DNA from: Acidobacteriota bacterium
GTDB lineage: Bacteria > Acidobacteriota > Terriglobia > Acidiferrales > UBA7541
Direction: 5' to 3'
Length of the DNA: 33,592 nt
NCBI GenBank assembly: GCA_003224145.1
Contig: QHYN01000219.1
Location: 1 to 33,592 of the forward strand
In this document: piece by piece, positions 17,333 through 24,965 of the stretch
How the letters are laid out: the number at the start of each line of letters is the position of its first letter
Position numbering within the stretch: position 1 is the first letter of the stretch
Translations under genes and position numbers: made by a program
The notes under the pieces: model-generated
What the model was told of the DNA's origin: nothing
The model's input: only the letters and a program-made list of their open reading frames with translations
The model's database searches: none

Positions 17333-18715
17333 ATGTGGCGTTCGCCCATCCCCAAACGCCTCCTTCCTGGTCTGACTGTCTGTGTTGTTTACATTCTGGC
17401 AGCCAAGCTTAGCCTCCGCCTTGCCTCGGTACATCCAAGCGCCACTCCTTTTTGGCCTCCGACAGGCATTGCAATCGCCACGCTGCTCATGCTCGGGCCG
17501 CGCTTTTGGCCCACGATTTTCCTCGGAGCATTCCTCGTCAACCTGACGACTGCCGGCACTGCGCTCACCTCATTGGGAATCGCCGTTGGGAACACTTCGG
17601 AGGCACTACTGGCCTCCTATCTAGTCACACATTTTGCCGGCGGCCGCCATGCTTTCGAGAAGACCTGGAACATTCTCCGATTCGCTGTTTATGCCGGAGT
17701 TTTAAGCACCTCGGTCGCAGCCACGCTTGGCGTGGCGAGCCTTGCGCTGGGGGGATTTGCTCCCTGGAGCCAATACGGACTCCTCTGGCGGACTTGGTGG
17801 CTCGGCGACGCTACAGGAGCTCTGGTCTTTGCTCCCTTCCTGCTTCTCTGGAGTGCGAACCCTCGCCTGAAATGGTCTGGATGGGAACTTCTGGAAGGCG
17901 TGGGCTTGTTTGGCTCGATGCTATTCACGATAAGCATTGTCTTCGGCCCGACTTTTCACTTGCAGATGAAGGGAGATCCGTGGACGTTTCTTTGCTTTCC
18001 ATTTCTTGTTTGGGCCGCTCTCCGGTTTGGTCCGCGCGAAGCCTCTGCGGCCATCTGCCTTCTTTGTGTGGCGGAGGTCGTGGGTACTGTCCACGGTTAC
18101 GGGCCTTTTGCGGGGGGATCGACCAACAAGTCTCTGCTGCTCTTGCAGACTTTTGTTGCCGTCGAAGCCATGATGATTCTCATCTTTGCGGTGGAAGTCT
18201 CTGAGCGCCGCCGACAAGAACGACATGCAAAACGCCTTGCCGTTACGGATTCGCTCACGGGCCTTGCGAATTACCGGCTGTTGCTGGAGCGCATCGATAC
18301 GGAGATTAAGCGCTACGGCCGCAACGGTCAGCCCTTCTCGGTGCTCTTACTCGATATGGACGGATTAAAAAAGATCAACGACACGTACGGCCACCTAGCG
18401 GGCAGCCTTGCGCTCTGCCGCATGGCAGAGGTTCTGCACTTGAGTTGCCGGGAGGTCGATACCGCCGCTCGCTACGGCGGCGACGAATTCGCCCTGGTTC
18501 TGCCGGAGACATCCTCGGAATATGCCGGCCTTGTCGCGGAGCGCATATCGAAGCGTCTTGCCGAGGACACCGAAATTCCGCGCCTTGCCGTCAGCATTGG
18601 CATCGCTGAGTATCCTGGTGATGGTCTCACCATAGAGTACATCCTCAGTGCGGCGGACCACGCCCTTTACGAGGCCAAACGCCAGGCCCGTTCTGTCACT
18701 GTGCCATCCTCTTAG
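17333..18715 (+). CDS. MASE1-GGDEF diguanylate cyclase
   Basis: An integral-membrane sensor cyclase of 460 residues from ATG 17333, chosen for its AAAGGG site and because the MASE1 homology begins at MWRSPIPKRL; the frame is open to 17231. The N-terminal half is an eight-helix-like MASE1 sensor (ATPFWPPTGIAIATLLMLGP, then FWPTIFLGAFLVNL). The C-terminal GGDEF domain begins at TDSLTGLANYR. GGDEF at 382-386 is intact, and the REVD inhibitory site lies five residues before it (373-376). It should therefore make cyclic di-GMP and respond to product feedback. The signal for MASE1 is unknown. It converges on the STAS gene with a 70-bp gap. Confidence 0.94.
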   Translation: MWRSPIPKRLLPGLTVCVVYILAAKLSLRLASVHPSATPFWPPTGIAIATLLMLGPRFWPTIFLGAFLVNLTTAGTALTSLGIAVGNTSEALLASYLVTHFAGGRHAFEKTWNILRFAVYAGVLSTSVAATLGVASLALGGFAPWSQYGLLWRTWWLGDATGALVFAPFLLLWSANPRLKWSGWELLEGVGLFGSMLFTISIVFGPTFHLQMKGDPWTFLCFPFLVWAALRFGPREASAAICLLCVAEVVGTVHGYGPFAGGSTNKSLLLLQTFVAVEAMMILIFAVEVSERRRQERHAKRLAVTDSLTGLANYRLLLERIDTEIKRYGRNGQPFSVLLLDMDGLKKINDTYGHLAGSLALCRMAEVLHLSCREVDTAARYGGDEFALVLPETSSEYAGLVAERISKRLAEDTEIPRLAVSIGIAEYPGDGLTIEYILSAADHALYEAKRQARSVTVPSS

Positions 18716-18785
18716 CGCAGCGCCAGCAATCCGTCGTGCTGCTTTGGTCCAGCGGGGAAGAAGGCGATCCTCGCTATCGCCCGCT

Positions 18786-19145
18786 CTACATCATTTTTCC
18801 ACCGTGGCGGCCGACGGCTTCGAACAACGTCAGCAGTTTGGAAATCCCAAATAGTTCCCGGATCTGCCTATTTGCGTTCACCAACTCGAAGGCGAGCCCT
18901 CGCGTTCGGGCCGAAACGTACAGCCCCGCGATCGTTCCGAGCCCCGAGCTGTCGATCATGGGGACCTCTTTCAAGTCCAACACGATCCGTTTCTTCTGGT
19001 CCATCACACTCTTCGCCTCGCTCCTCAGCAGCGGCGCATTCTCGATCGTCAACTTGCCGTGGCATTCCACCACGGTAGCGTCTTCCGTCTGATAGCAATG
19101 CACCCGGAATCCTCGCGTCGAGCTGATGGGCCAAGAAGGGGACAT
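18786..19145 (-). CDS. STAS-domain anti-anti-sigma factor (SpoIIAA/RsbV-like)
   Basis: A 119-residue single STAS domain. Such proteins bind an anti-sigma kinase when unphosphorylated and so free a sigma factor. The motif MIDSSGLG (Ser66/Ser67) is the phosphorylation site region, and the N-terminal strand ATVVECHGKLTIENAP is typical. A short AGGA site lies 6 bases before the ATG. No partner kinase (RsbW-type) or sigma gene is in the window, so the regulon is unknown. Alternative: an STAS protein acting in a phosphorelay other than sigma control. It sits next to a diguanylate cyclase and near dps and globin genes, which is suggestive of stress control but no proof. Confidence 0.9.
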   Translation of the reverse strand: MSPSWPISSTRGFRVHCYQTEDATVVECHGKLTIENAPLLRSEAKSVMDQKKRIVLDLKEVPMIDSSGLGTIAGLYVSARTRGLAFELVNANRQIRELFGISKLLTLFEAVGRHGGKMM

Positions 19146-19260
19146 ACAATATCCTGTGAACTCTCGGCTGTTTCGTCTACTGTAGCTTTTTCAATCGTGG
19201 CGTACCAGGTAATGCTCGATGCGGTCCACATCCCCGGCGGTCAATACGGGTGCGGCCTTG

Positions 19261-19782
19261 CTATGCTTGGGCTACCTTCCTAGCCTGTGCGTCGTCGTAG
19301 CTTTCGCCGTAGATCGACGGCACCTTCGCGCCCATACATCGAAGGTACGAAGATAGCTGTCCGCGATGATGAATCGTGTGATGCAGACCCAACATCACGA
19401 ACGACACAGCAGGCCGCTGAAACATGCCACGAAAATCCACCATTTTTGTCAGCTGCTCGCCGGAGATCTTCGTCAGCGCTTCGAAATTCCTGGCAAAGCG
19501 CTCTTCATACCACGCCGCAATTTCTTGCGCGGTTTTCACGTTTTCCGGGATCAGCGACGGGTTCGTATCAAACACCCCATTGATCACCGTCTCCAGGAAC
19601 CGGTTCTCAGCGGCCGCAATATGCCTCACCAGTTCGTTCGCGCTTCTCGAGTTCGGGTCTGGCTTGTACTCGCCCTTGTTCGGCGGCACTGCTTCCAGAA
19701 CCTTCTTGGTAATCCGGCTCTCGTTTTTCAACGTTCCCAGGTACACGTCTTGCAGCAAATATACCGCCTGCTCTGCCGTCAT
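19261..19782 (-). CDS. DinB-like four-helix metal-binding protein
   Basis: A 173-residue member of the DinB/YfiT superfamily, all-helical and usually binding one divalent metal. ATG 19782 is preferred over the longer frame because GGAGGAAC sits 5-12 bases before it. Candidate ligands are His54 in ELVRHIAAAENRF and the HxxxH pair in GLHHTIHHRGQ (His134/135 and His138/139), the family pattern. Members include thiol-dependent transferases (bacillithiol or mycothiol S-transferases), but many have unknown roles and the substrate is not predictable here. It lies about 140 bp downstream of the globin gene on the same strand. Confidence 0.9.
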   Translation of the reverse strand: MTAEQAVYLLQDVYLGTLKNESRITKKVLEAVPPNKGEYKPDPNSRSANELVRHIAAAENRFLETVINGVFDTNPSLIPENVKTAQEIAAWYEERFARNFEALTKISGEQLTKMVDFRGMFQRPAVSFVMLGLHHTIHHRGQLSSYLRCMGAKVPSIYGESYDDAQARKVAQA

Positions 19783-19924
19783 CTCTTGTTCCTCCTCGGA
19801 AGTCTGCTGGCACTCTGTAATTCGATTTTCCGCTCCGCGGACTTCATTGTCCCGTTGGATGCAGAAATCCATCCAAAGTTTTGACCAACATCTTGGTCCA
19901 CAAACGCGGTGCCCGGCGACTACC

Positions 19925-20293
19925 TCACCGATTCAGGACGGTGGCGCGTTTGCTTTCCAGACGTTTTATCACCTTCTCCGCGCGCTCCGCTTTCACTCCC
20001 ACTTCATCGAGTGCTGCGCAAAAGTGCTTGAGGAAGGCATCAAAATGCGCATCGTTCAGTCCCTGCTCCCGCGCCTGCGCATGAGCGGCTCCGATCTCCT
20101 TGCCGGTATATACGATTCTTCCGCCCAGAAGCATGGAAATGAACATACTTTGCCGGGCGTTCAGGTTCTCCATGTCGGTTGCTTCGAAAAAGTGACGCAG
20201 AGTCTCATCCGCTTTGACTCTTCGGTAGAAGGATTCCGTGGCCGCCCGAATCGTGAGTCTTCCACCGATCAATTCATAGAGGTCGTCGATCAT
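19925..20293 (-). CDS. Group I truncated hemoglobin
   Basis: A 122-residue 2-over-2 globin that binds heme and could handle O2, NO or nitrosative stress. From ATG 20293 (AGGAGC ribosome site) the family landmarks are YELIGG at the start, Phe22-Tyr23 on helix B, VYTGKEIGAAH with the probable proximal His71, and NDAHFDAFLKHF. Length and spacing fit the group I (GlbN) type. The frame extends ten codons upstream to 20323, without support. It precedes the DinB gene on the same strand. Physiological ligand not predictable. Confidence 0.92.
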   Translation of the reverse strand: MIDDLYELIGGRLTIRAATESFYRRVKADETLRHFFEATDMENLNARQSMFISMLLGGRIVYTGKEIGAAHAQAREQGLNDAHFDAFLKHFCAALDEVGVKAERAEKVIKRLESKRATVLNR

Positions 20294-20334
20294 GGGGCGC
20301 TCCTGAACAAGAAGATGACACACTCAGTTCCGTG

Positions 20335-20418
20335 CTACCGGCGAGGCATTGGTTCACGCGGGAACCCGCCGGCCACCCAATCGGCGAGTTCCGCTGGATT
20401 GAATTTCGAAGGTTCCAT
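20335..20418 (-). CDS. Possible 27-residue ORF upstream of the globin gene
   Basis: MEPSKFNPAELADWVAGG continues for nine more residues to a TAG stop. A good GAGGTG site lies 7 bases before the ATG, and the end is 41 bases before the globin start, so a leader peptide or small protein is possible. A longer start (20526, 63 residues) exists with a weaker AAAGGA site. No homology is recognised. Tentative. Confidence 0.3.
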   Translation of the reverse strand: MEPSKFNPAELADWVAGGFPREPMPRR

Positions 20419-20578
20419 GAGAGAACACCTCACAAGAAGACCCATTTTGCGCCTGGTGGTGGTGTAATTCAACGGAGGATCGCCGGAAACTCCAACCCGA
20501 GCGTTTTCCAACGAGAATCTCTTCATTTGGGCGCCATCCTTTCCTAAAAGACAAGGAACCCTGGTGGAAGGCAGCAAT

Positions 20579-21583
20579 CTAGACCGTGCGGAACAAGAAA
20601 TGCCAGGTCATGTCCACGGCTGCATGAACCAGCGCCGACGCAAAGATCGATCCCGTTCTCCGCCACGTCCAGCCGTAGAAGAAACCCGCGATGGAGGCGA
20701 GCAGCACGTAGCGCCAGTTGGGAAATCCCAGGTTCGTGATGTGAGAGAAACCGAAGAGGATCGAGGCCGTCCACCAGCCGGCTAGATCGCTGTTGCATGC
20801 CCTCGACAGCATGTTCTGCAGCAATCCACGAAAAAGAAACTCCTCGGGCCAGGCCGTGAAAAATAAAATCCCGAGCGCCGTGAGCGGCAGGGGCCTTAGT
20901 TCCGACCACTGGGGCTCAAATTGAATGAAGTGGATGCGCGTGCCCAGCGGTACAGCGATGCACGCAAGGACCAGAAAGCTCGCCAGGATGAAAAAGCCCC
21001 AGTGGCGGCCCCAGCCGATGGAATACCCGATGCCGTTCACCCGGCGCAGCAGCAGGAACGCCGCCAGCGCGACGTTCACACACAACAGCACGGTCATCAC
21101 ATAGGCGAGGCGCCCGCCCGGATAGGGCCAGAGCCAATGCGATATCGAAAATCCCCAGCGGTTCGGGAGCGGTTTCACGGCCACCCAAATTCCAGCGAGT
21201 ATCACGAAGTCCTGCCACGCACCCGCCGGTTTTCTTTCGGCGGAGGCCGCCAGCGCCAGCGGAAAAAACACCAAGCCGGCGACGGTTGCGGCACGCCCAA
21301 ACGCAAAAGTATTTGTTCCTAACGCATAAATCAGGTAGACAAGGAACACTGCGACGCCGAGCAAATGACCGCTCCCGGCGCCAAAACGCGCGGTCAGACT
21401 ATTTTCAAGGCCGCGAGCGGCAAACAGCAGCATCACCAGAAAGTAGAAAGCGAAGGCCGTAAGCGTAGCAGCGAAGTCGCGGCCGCCGTAGCCCAGCCAG
21501 ACGCTGTAAAGCGCTCCGGTGAGAGTCAGCACGGCCCACAGGCCGAACAGCGAGAGCACACCGAGTTGGCGCGTGGCAGGCAA
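20579..21583 (-). CDS. CPBP-family intramembrane metalloprotease (CAAX-like/Abi)
   Basis: A 334-residue multi-pass protein whose C-terminal third carries the CPBP active-site set: WPEEFLFRGLLQN (Glu247-Glu248, Arg252), FGFSHITN (His281) and ALVHAAVD (His320, Asp324). The N-terminal part has several additional helices. Family members cut prenylated proteins or act in bacteriocin self-immunity; the local target is unknown. The coding frame has no ATG: it starts at TTG 21583 or GTG 21559, neither with a clear ribosome site, so the exact start is unsure. It is divergent from the acyltransferase gene, with only 22 bases between. Confidence 0.88.
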   Translation of the reverse strand: MPATRQLGVLSLFGLWAVLTLTGALYSVWLGYGGRDFAATLTAFAFYFLVMLLFAARGLENSLTARFGAGSGHLLGVAVFLVYLIYALGTNTFAFGRAATVAGLVFFPLALAASAERKPAGAWQDFVILAGIWVAVKPLPNRWGFSISHWLWPYPGGRLAYVMTVLLCVNVALAAFLLLRRVNGIGYSIGWGRHWGFFILASFLVLACIAVPLGTRIHFIQFEPQWSELRPLPLTALGILFFTAWPEEFLFRGLLQNMLSRACNSDLAGWWTASILFGFSHITNLGFPNWRYVLLASIAGFFYGWTWRRTGSIFASALVHAAVDMTWHFLFRTV

Positions 21584-21605
21584 GCGAAAATTGTAGCGCA
21601 GAGCG

Positions 21606-22799
21606 ATGGCAGACCAAACTCACCCACCAATGCAACCTCCGCCACAAGCGGCTCGGGTCTCGCCGCAATCCAAGATGAGCCGCCTTGCGTATATCGACTG
21701 GATGCGCGGGTTGGCCTGCGTGCTGATGTTTCAAACGCACTGCTACGACTCCTGGCTGAGTCCCGAAGCGAGAAAATCCTCCTCGCTGATCATCTGGTCG
21801 CAGCTCGGCGGCACGTTGCCCGCGCCGCTGTTTGTTTTTCTCGCGGGGGTCTCTTTTGCGCTGGTCACGGAACGCTTGCGCGAAAAGGGAGTAGGACGCA
21901 ACGCCATCGCCAAGCAGACCATCGCGCGCGGAGCGGAAATCTTCGGTATGGGTTTGCTCTTTCGCGTGCAGGAATTTGTTCTCGGTTATCCCCGGGCGCC
22001 CTGGACCGATCTGCTTCGCGTTGATGTGCTGAATATTCTCGGGCTTTCGATGATGCTGATGGGCGTGCTTTGTTGGTTGACCAGTGACAGTGACGTGGCG
22101 ATGGCAAGAATCCGCACGCTGGTCGCGGCGCTATTCGCAGCGGCTATCGTGGCTCTGGTCACACCGCCGCTCTGGACGACTCATCGGCCAAGATTCTTGC
22201 CCTGGCCGCTCGAGTCTTACATCAATGGCGCGCACATCTTTGACAAGCCACAGCCCTGGCTATTTCCGTTGTTTCCCTGGTCGGCGTTTGCTTTCGTGGG
22301 CCTAGCCATGGGCTTTTTTCTGTTCTCAGATTTCGCGAAACGCAGGGAGGGGTTGGCGTTCGCGTTGCTCGGGGGAACGGGAGTTCTTGCCGGTTTCCTT
22401 TCGATCTTGTTCGATTCGTTGCGCTTCCGCCTCTACGCGGTTTACGACTACTGGCACAGTAACCCCAGTTTCTTCCTCATGCGCTGCGGCATCCTGCTGG
22501 TGATCCTTTCCTTGGTTTATGCGTGGTGCCGCTGGGGCCTTGCGCAAAAAGGGTTCAGCCCCATCATCCAGCTCGGAAAAACGTCGCTGCTGGTCTACTG
22601 GGTGCACATCGAATTTGTTTATGGAAGATTCTCCATATTGCCAAAGGGGCGGTGCAGTGCGCTGAAGGCCACCGTGGGATTGCTGACCATTTTTCTTGCC
22701 ATGTTGGTGCTTTCTGTGGGCCGCACAACCTGGAAGAAGCGGAAGCTCAGGGCTTCACCGAAGAAGCTTGAGGTAACTGCTGCGACTGCGGAATCTTGA
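21606..22799 (+). CDS. Membrane acyltransferase, heparan-alpha-glucosaminide N-acetyltransferase-like (DUF1624)
   Basis: A 397-residue protein with about ten hydrophobic segments. The opening RLAYIDWMRGLACVLMFQTH matches the start of DUF1624/HGSNAT-type membrane acyltransferases, and LFVFLAGVSFALVTERLREK is another family block. The region LLVYWVHIEFVYGRF near the C terminus is also typical. These proteins move acyl groups across or at the membrane onto sugars; the acceptor here is unknown. ATG 21606 is the first start; ATG 21675, just before the homology, is an alternative. Its last 53 bases overlap the 3' end of the convergent FtsB-like gene. Confidence 0.8.
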   Translation: MADQTHPPMQPPPQAARVSPQSKMSRLAYIDWMRGLACVLMFQTHCYDSWLSPEARKSSSLIIWSQLGGTLPAPLFVFLAGVSFALVTERLREKGVGRNAIAKQTIARGAEIFGMGLLFRVQEFVLGYPRAPWTDLLRVDVLNILGLSMMLMGVLCWLTSDSDVAMARIRTLVAALFAAAIVALVTPPLWTTHRPRFLPWPLESYINGAHIFDKPQPWLFPLFPWSAFAFVGLAMGFFLFSDFAKRREGLAFALLGGTGVLAGFLSILFDSLRFRLYAVYDYWHSNPSFFLMRCGILLVILSLVYAWCRWGLAQKGFSPIIQLGKTSLLVYWVHIEFVYGRFSILPKGRCSALKATVGLLTIFLAMLVLSVGRTTWKKRKLRASPKKLEVTAATAES

Positions 22800-23124
22800 T
22801 GATAACCTCGCCGGGTCTGGCCAGTCCCAATTCGTCCCGCGCGATTTTCTCGATCTTGTGAGGATCGCTCTTCAGCTCTTTCACTTCTTCTTCCAACTGC
22901 ACGTTTTCCTTGTTCAACTGCCCGATGCCGGCCTTCACTTTGTTGATTTCCTGCTGCGTGCGCCGCATCGCCAGGTAGCCGTGGGCCCCGAAAATATCGT
23001 GCACGAGCAGCGCCAGCAGCAGAAGGCCCAGCAGCGTGCTGCCGTACTGCCGCAGCCACGCGCCGAGTTCTTGCTCGGCATGGGCCTTTTTCTGCTTTGT
23101 GTTTTTCAGCTTTGCAGAACCCAT
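22747..23124 (-). CDS. Septum formation initiator family protein (FtsB/DivIC-like)
   Basis: A 125-residue bitopic protein: short basic cytoplasmic tail, one transmembrane helix (about 29-46), then a coiled coil (about 53-90, QQEINKVKAGIGQLNKENVQ) and the conserved ending DPHKIEKIARDELGLARPGE. This is the FtsB/DivIC layout; such proteins link FtsL and FtsQ in the divisome. Its ATG overlaps the last 19 bases of the phosphohexomutase gene, indicating translational coupling. Its 3' end overlaps the opposite-strand acyltransferase by 53 bases. The C-terminal QSQQLPQASSVKP is an unconserved tail. Confidence 0.88.
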   Translation of the reverse strand: MGSAKLKNTKQKKAHAEQELGAWLRQYGSTLLGLLLLALLVHDIFGAHGYLAMRRTQQEINKVKAGIGQLNKENVQLEEEVKELKSDPHKIEKIARDELGLARPGEVIIKIPQSQQLPQASSVKP

Positions 23125-24551
23125 TTTGTCGCTTCGCCGGTCAATTTTGCCGATGCGCCTTCGCTTTCGGCTTCCACGTAGAGCCGCAGAAGCGGTTCCG
23201 TGCCCGACAAACGCAGCAGCATCCAGGACCCATCTTCGAAAACAAATTTTGCTCCATCGGTGCGGTCAATAGATACGACTTTTCGGCCCAATAGTGTCGA
23301 ACCGTCCACGGCCACCTTGCGCACCGCATTTGCCTTTTGTTCGTCGCTCAAATGCAAATTCTCCCGCACCGGCCAGAATTCGCGCCCCAGCTTCTTGTAC
23401 ATGGTCTTCACTTGCTCGCCGATGGAAGCCCCACGCGCGGCGATCATTTCCGCGACCAGCAGGCACGCGAGGATTCCGTCCTTCTCGGGGATGTGACCGC
23501 GAACCGTCAAACCCGCGCTTTCCTCTCCTCCCAGCGCGATCTTGTCTTCGCGGATGAGCTGCCCAATGTATTTGAATCCCACGGGCGTCTGGTAGACGGT
23601 CTGGCCGCGGGATTTCGCCACCGCGTCGATCATTTGCGTCGTAGCCACGCTGCGCGCTGCGGGCATTTTCCATTGACGGGTCTCCACCAAATAATCATAG
23701 ACGAGCGCGAGAATGAGATTCGGCTGGATCCACGTGCCGCCGCGGTCCACAATTCCAAAGCGGTCCGCGTCGCCATCGGTGGCTAGCCCCGCTGTCGCTT
23801 TCGAATCGGTCACCGCCTTGCGCAGCGGTGCAAGGTTTTCTTCGGAAACGTCGGGCCCGGTGCCGTCGAAAAGACAATCGCGTTCTGTGCGCATCGCCTG
23901 GACCGGGACTCCATGATCGCTCAGCGTGCGGTCCAGGTAACCCGCGCCGCAGCCATGCAGCGCGTCCACAAGAAACTTGACTTTCGCTTTTGCCAGCACG
24001 TCGAAGTGCACCAGTTCCCCGAGCCGCTTGAGATAGTTTTCCCGCAGATTGACTTTTTCGCTCGGATTCGTCTTTGTGGCGCCATGAGGCAACGCCGGCA
24101 CTCCGCCCTTTGCCGCGATGCGGGCCGCGCGCGCCTCAATATCTTTCGTGACTTCCGGAAGCGCCGGCCCGGCGTCCGCCGAAGAAAACTTCAACCCGTG
24201 ATACTGCGCTGGATTGTGGCTGGCGGTGAAATTGATGGCCCCGTCCAGCTTTCGCCGCATGATTTCGAACGCCACCGCAGGCGTCGGCGTGAAGGTTTCG
24301 CACAACAGCGCGCGGATGCCCTGATGTTGCAGGATGTCCACGGCGAGCTGCGAGAATTCTTCCGAATAGAACCGCGTGTCGTAACCCACGAGGATCGACG
24401 GCTGCTTTACCTTTGCCTTCACGTGTTCGGCTATCGCCGTCAACGCCAGCCGCACGTTTGCAAAGGTAAAATCGTCGGCAATCACCCCGCGCCAGCCGGA
24501 TGTGCCAAACTTGATGGGAGAATCTGTGCCAGGTACTGCGCTGGTGCTCAT
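23106..24551 (-). CDS. Phosphoglucomutase/phosphomannomutase family protein
   Basis: A 481-residue alpha-D-phosphohexomutase that interconverts hexose 1- and 6-phosphates, feeding envelope or exopolysaccharide sugar nucleotides. All four signature sites are intact: TASHNP with phosphoserine Ser111, the Mg loop DGDADR (259-264), the sugar loop GGEES (341-345) and the phosphate-binding RLSGTEP (447-453). The N-terminal KFGTSGWRG is typical. Specificity (glucose, mannose or glucosamine) cannot be read from these motifs, so no symbol is given. It is co-transcribed with the FtsB-like gene, whose start codon lies inside its end. Confidence 0.93.
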   Translation of the reverse strand: MSTSAVPGTDSPIKFGTSGWRGVIADDFTFANVRLALTAIAEHVKAKVKQPSILVGYDTRFYSEEFSQLAVDILQHQGIRALLCETFTPTPAVAFEIMRRKLDGAINFTASHNPAQYHGLKFSSADAGPALPEVTKDIEARAARIAAKGGVPALPHGATKTNPSEKVNLRENYLKRLGELVHFDVLAKAKVKFLVDALHGCGAGYLDRTLSDHGVPVQAMRTERDCLFDGTGPDVSEENLAPLRKAVTDSKATAGLATDGDADRFGIVDRGGTWIQPNLILALVYDYLVETRQWKMPAARSVATTQMIDAVAKSRGQTVYQTPVGFKYIGQLIREDKIALGGEESAGLTVRGHIPEKDGILACLLVAEMIAARGASIGEQVKTMYKKLGREFWPVRENLHLSDEQKANAVRKVAVDGSTLLGRKVVSIDRTDGAKFVFEDGSWMLLRLSGTEPLLRLYVEAESEGASAKLTGEATKWVLQS

Positions 24552-24608
24552 GGCGCGGTATTTTAGCCCTTAGCGCCGTGCTGCGAAACCCATTATTATG
24601 GTGACCCG

Positions 24609-24953
24609 ATGAATCCCGCAGCGGCAAAAAATACGCGGATCGCCCTGGTCACTTGCCCTTCTCTTGCGGTCGCACGGAAAATCGCGCGCGCGGTGGTGCA
24701 TAAACACCTCGCCGCCTGTGTCAACGTGGTGCGCAGCCCGGTCGAATCCTTTTACACCTGGGAAGGAAAACTGGAGCAGGCCCGCGAGTATCTCTTGGTG
24801 ATCAAGACGGTCAGCGAGCGCCTAAAGAAGTTGGAGAGGGAAGTGCACCGCCTGCACACCTACGATGTGCCCGAATTCATCGTGGTTCCCATCATCGCAG
24901 GTTCGGCAAAATACCTGTCTTGGCTGGGCGAAAGCGTGAAGAATCCTCGGTAA
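24609..24953 (+). CDS. cutA: CutA-type divalent cation tolerance protein
   Basis: A 114-residue trimeric ferredoxin-fold protein. Family segments are ALVTCPSLAVARKIARAVV, LAACVNVV, VESFYTWEGKLEQAREYLLV and YDVPEFIVVPI with TYDVPE near residue 84. It was first linked to copper tolerance, but its true function is unsettled (signalling by PII-like fold has been proposed). A short GGTGA ribosome site precedes the ATG. The gene is divergent from the mutase across 57 bp and convergent with the cystathionine synthase gene, from which only 12 bp separate it. Confidence 0.94.
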   Translation: MNPAAAKNTRIALVTCPSLAVARKIARAVVHKHLAACVNVVRSPVESFYTWEGKLEQAREYLLVIKTVSERLKKLEREVHRLHTYDVPEFIVVPIIAGSAKYLSWLGESVKNPR

Positions 24954-24965
24954 GGTCTTCAGCCT

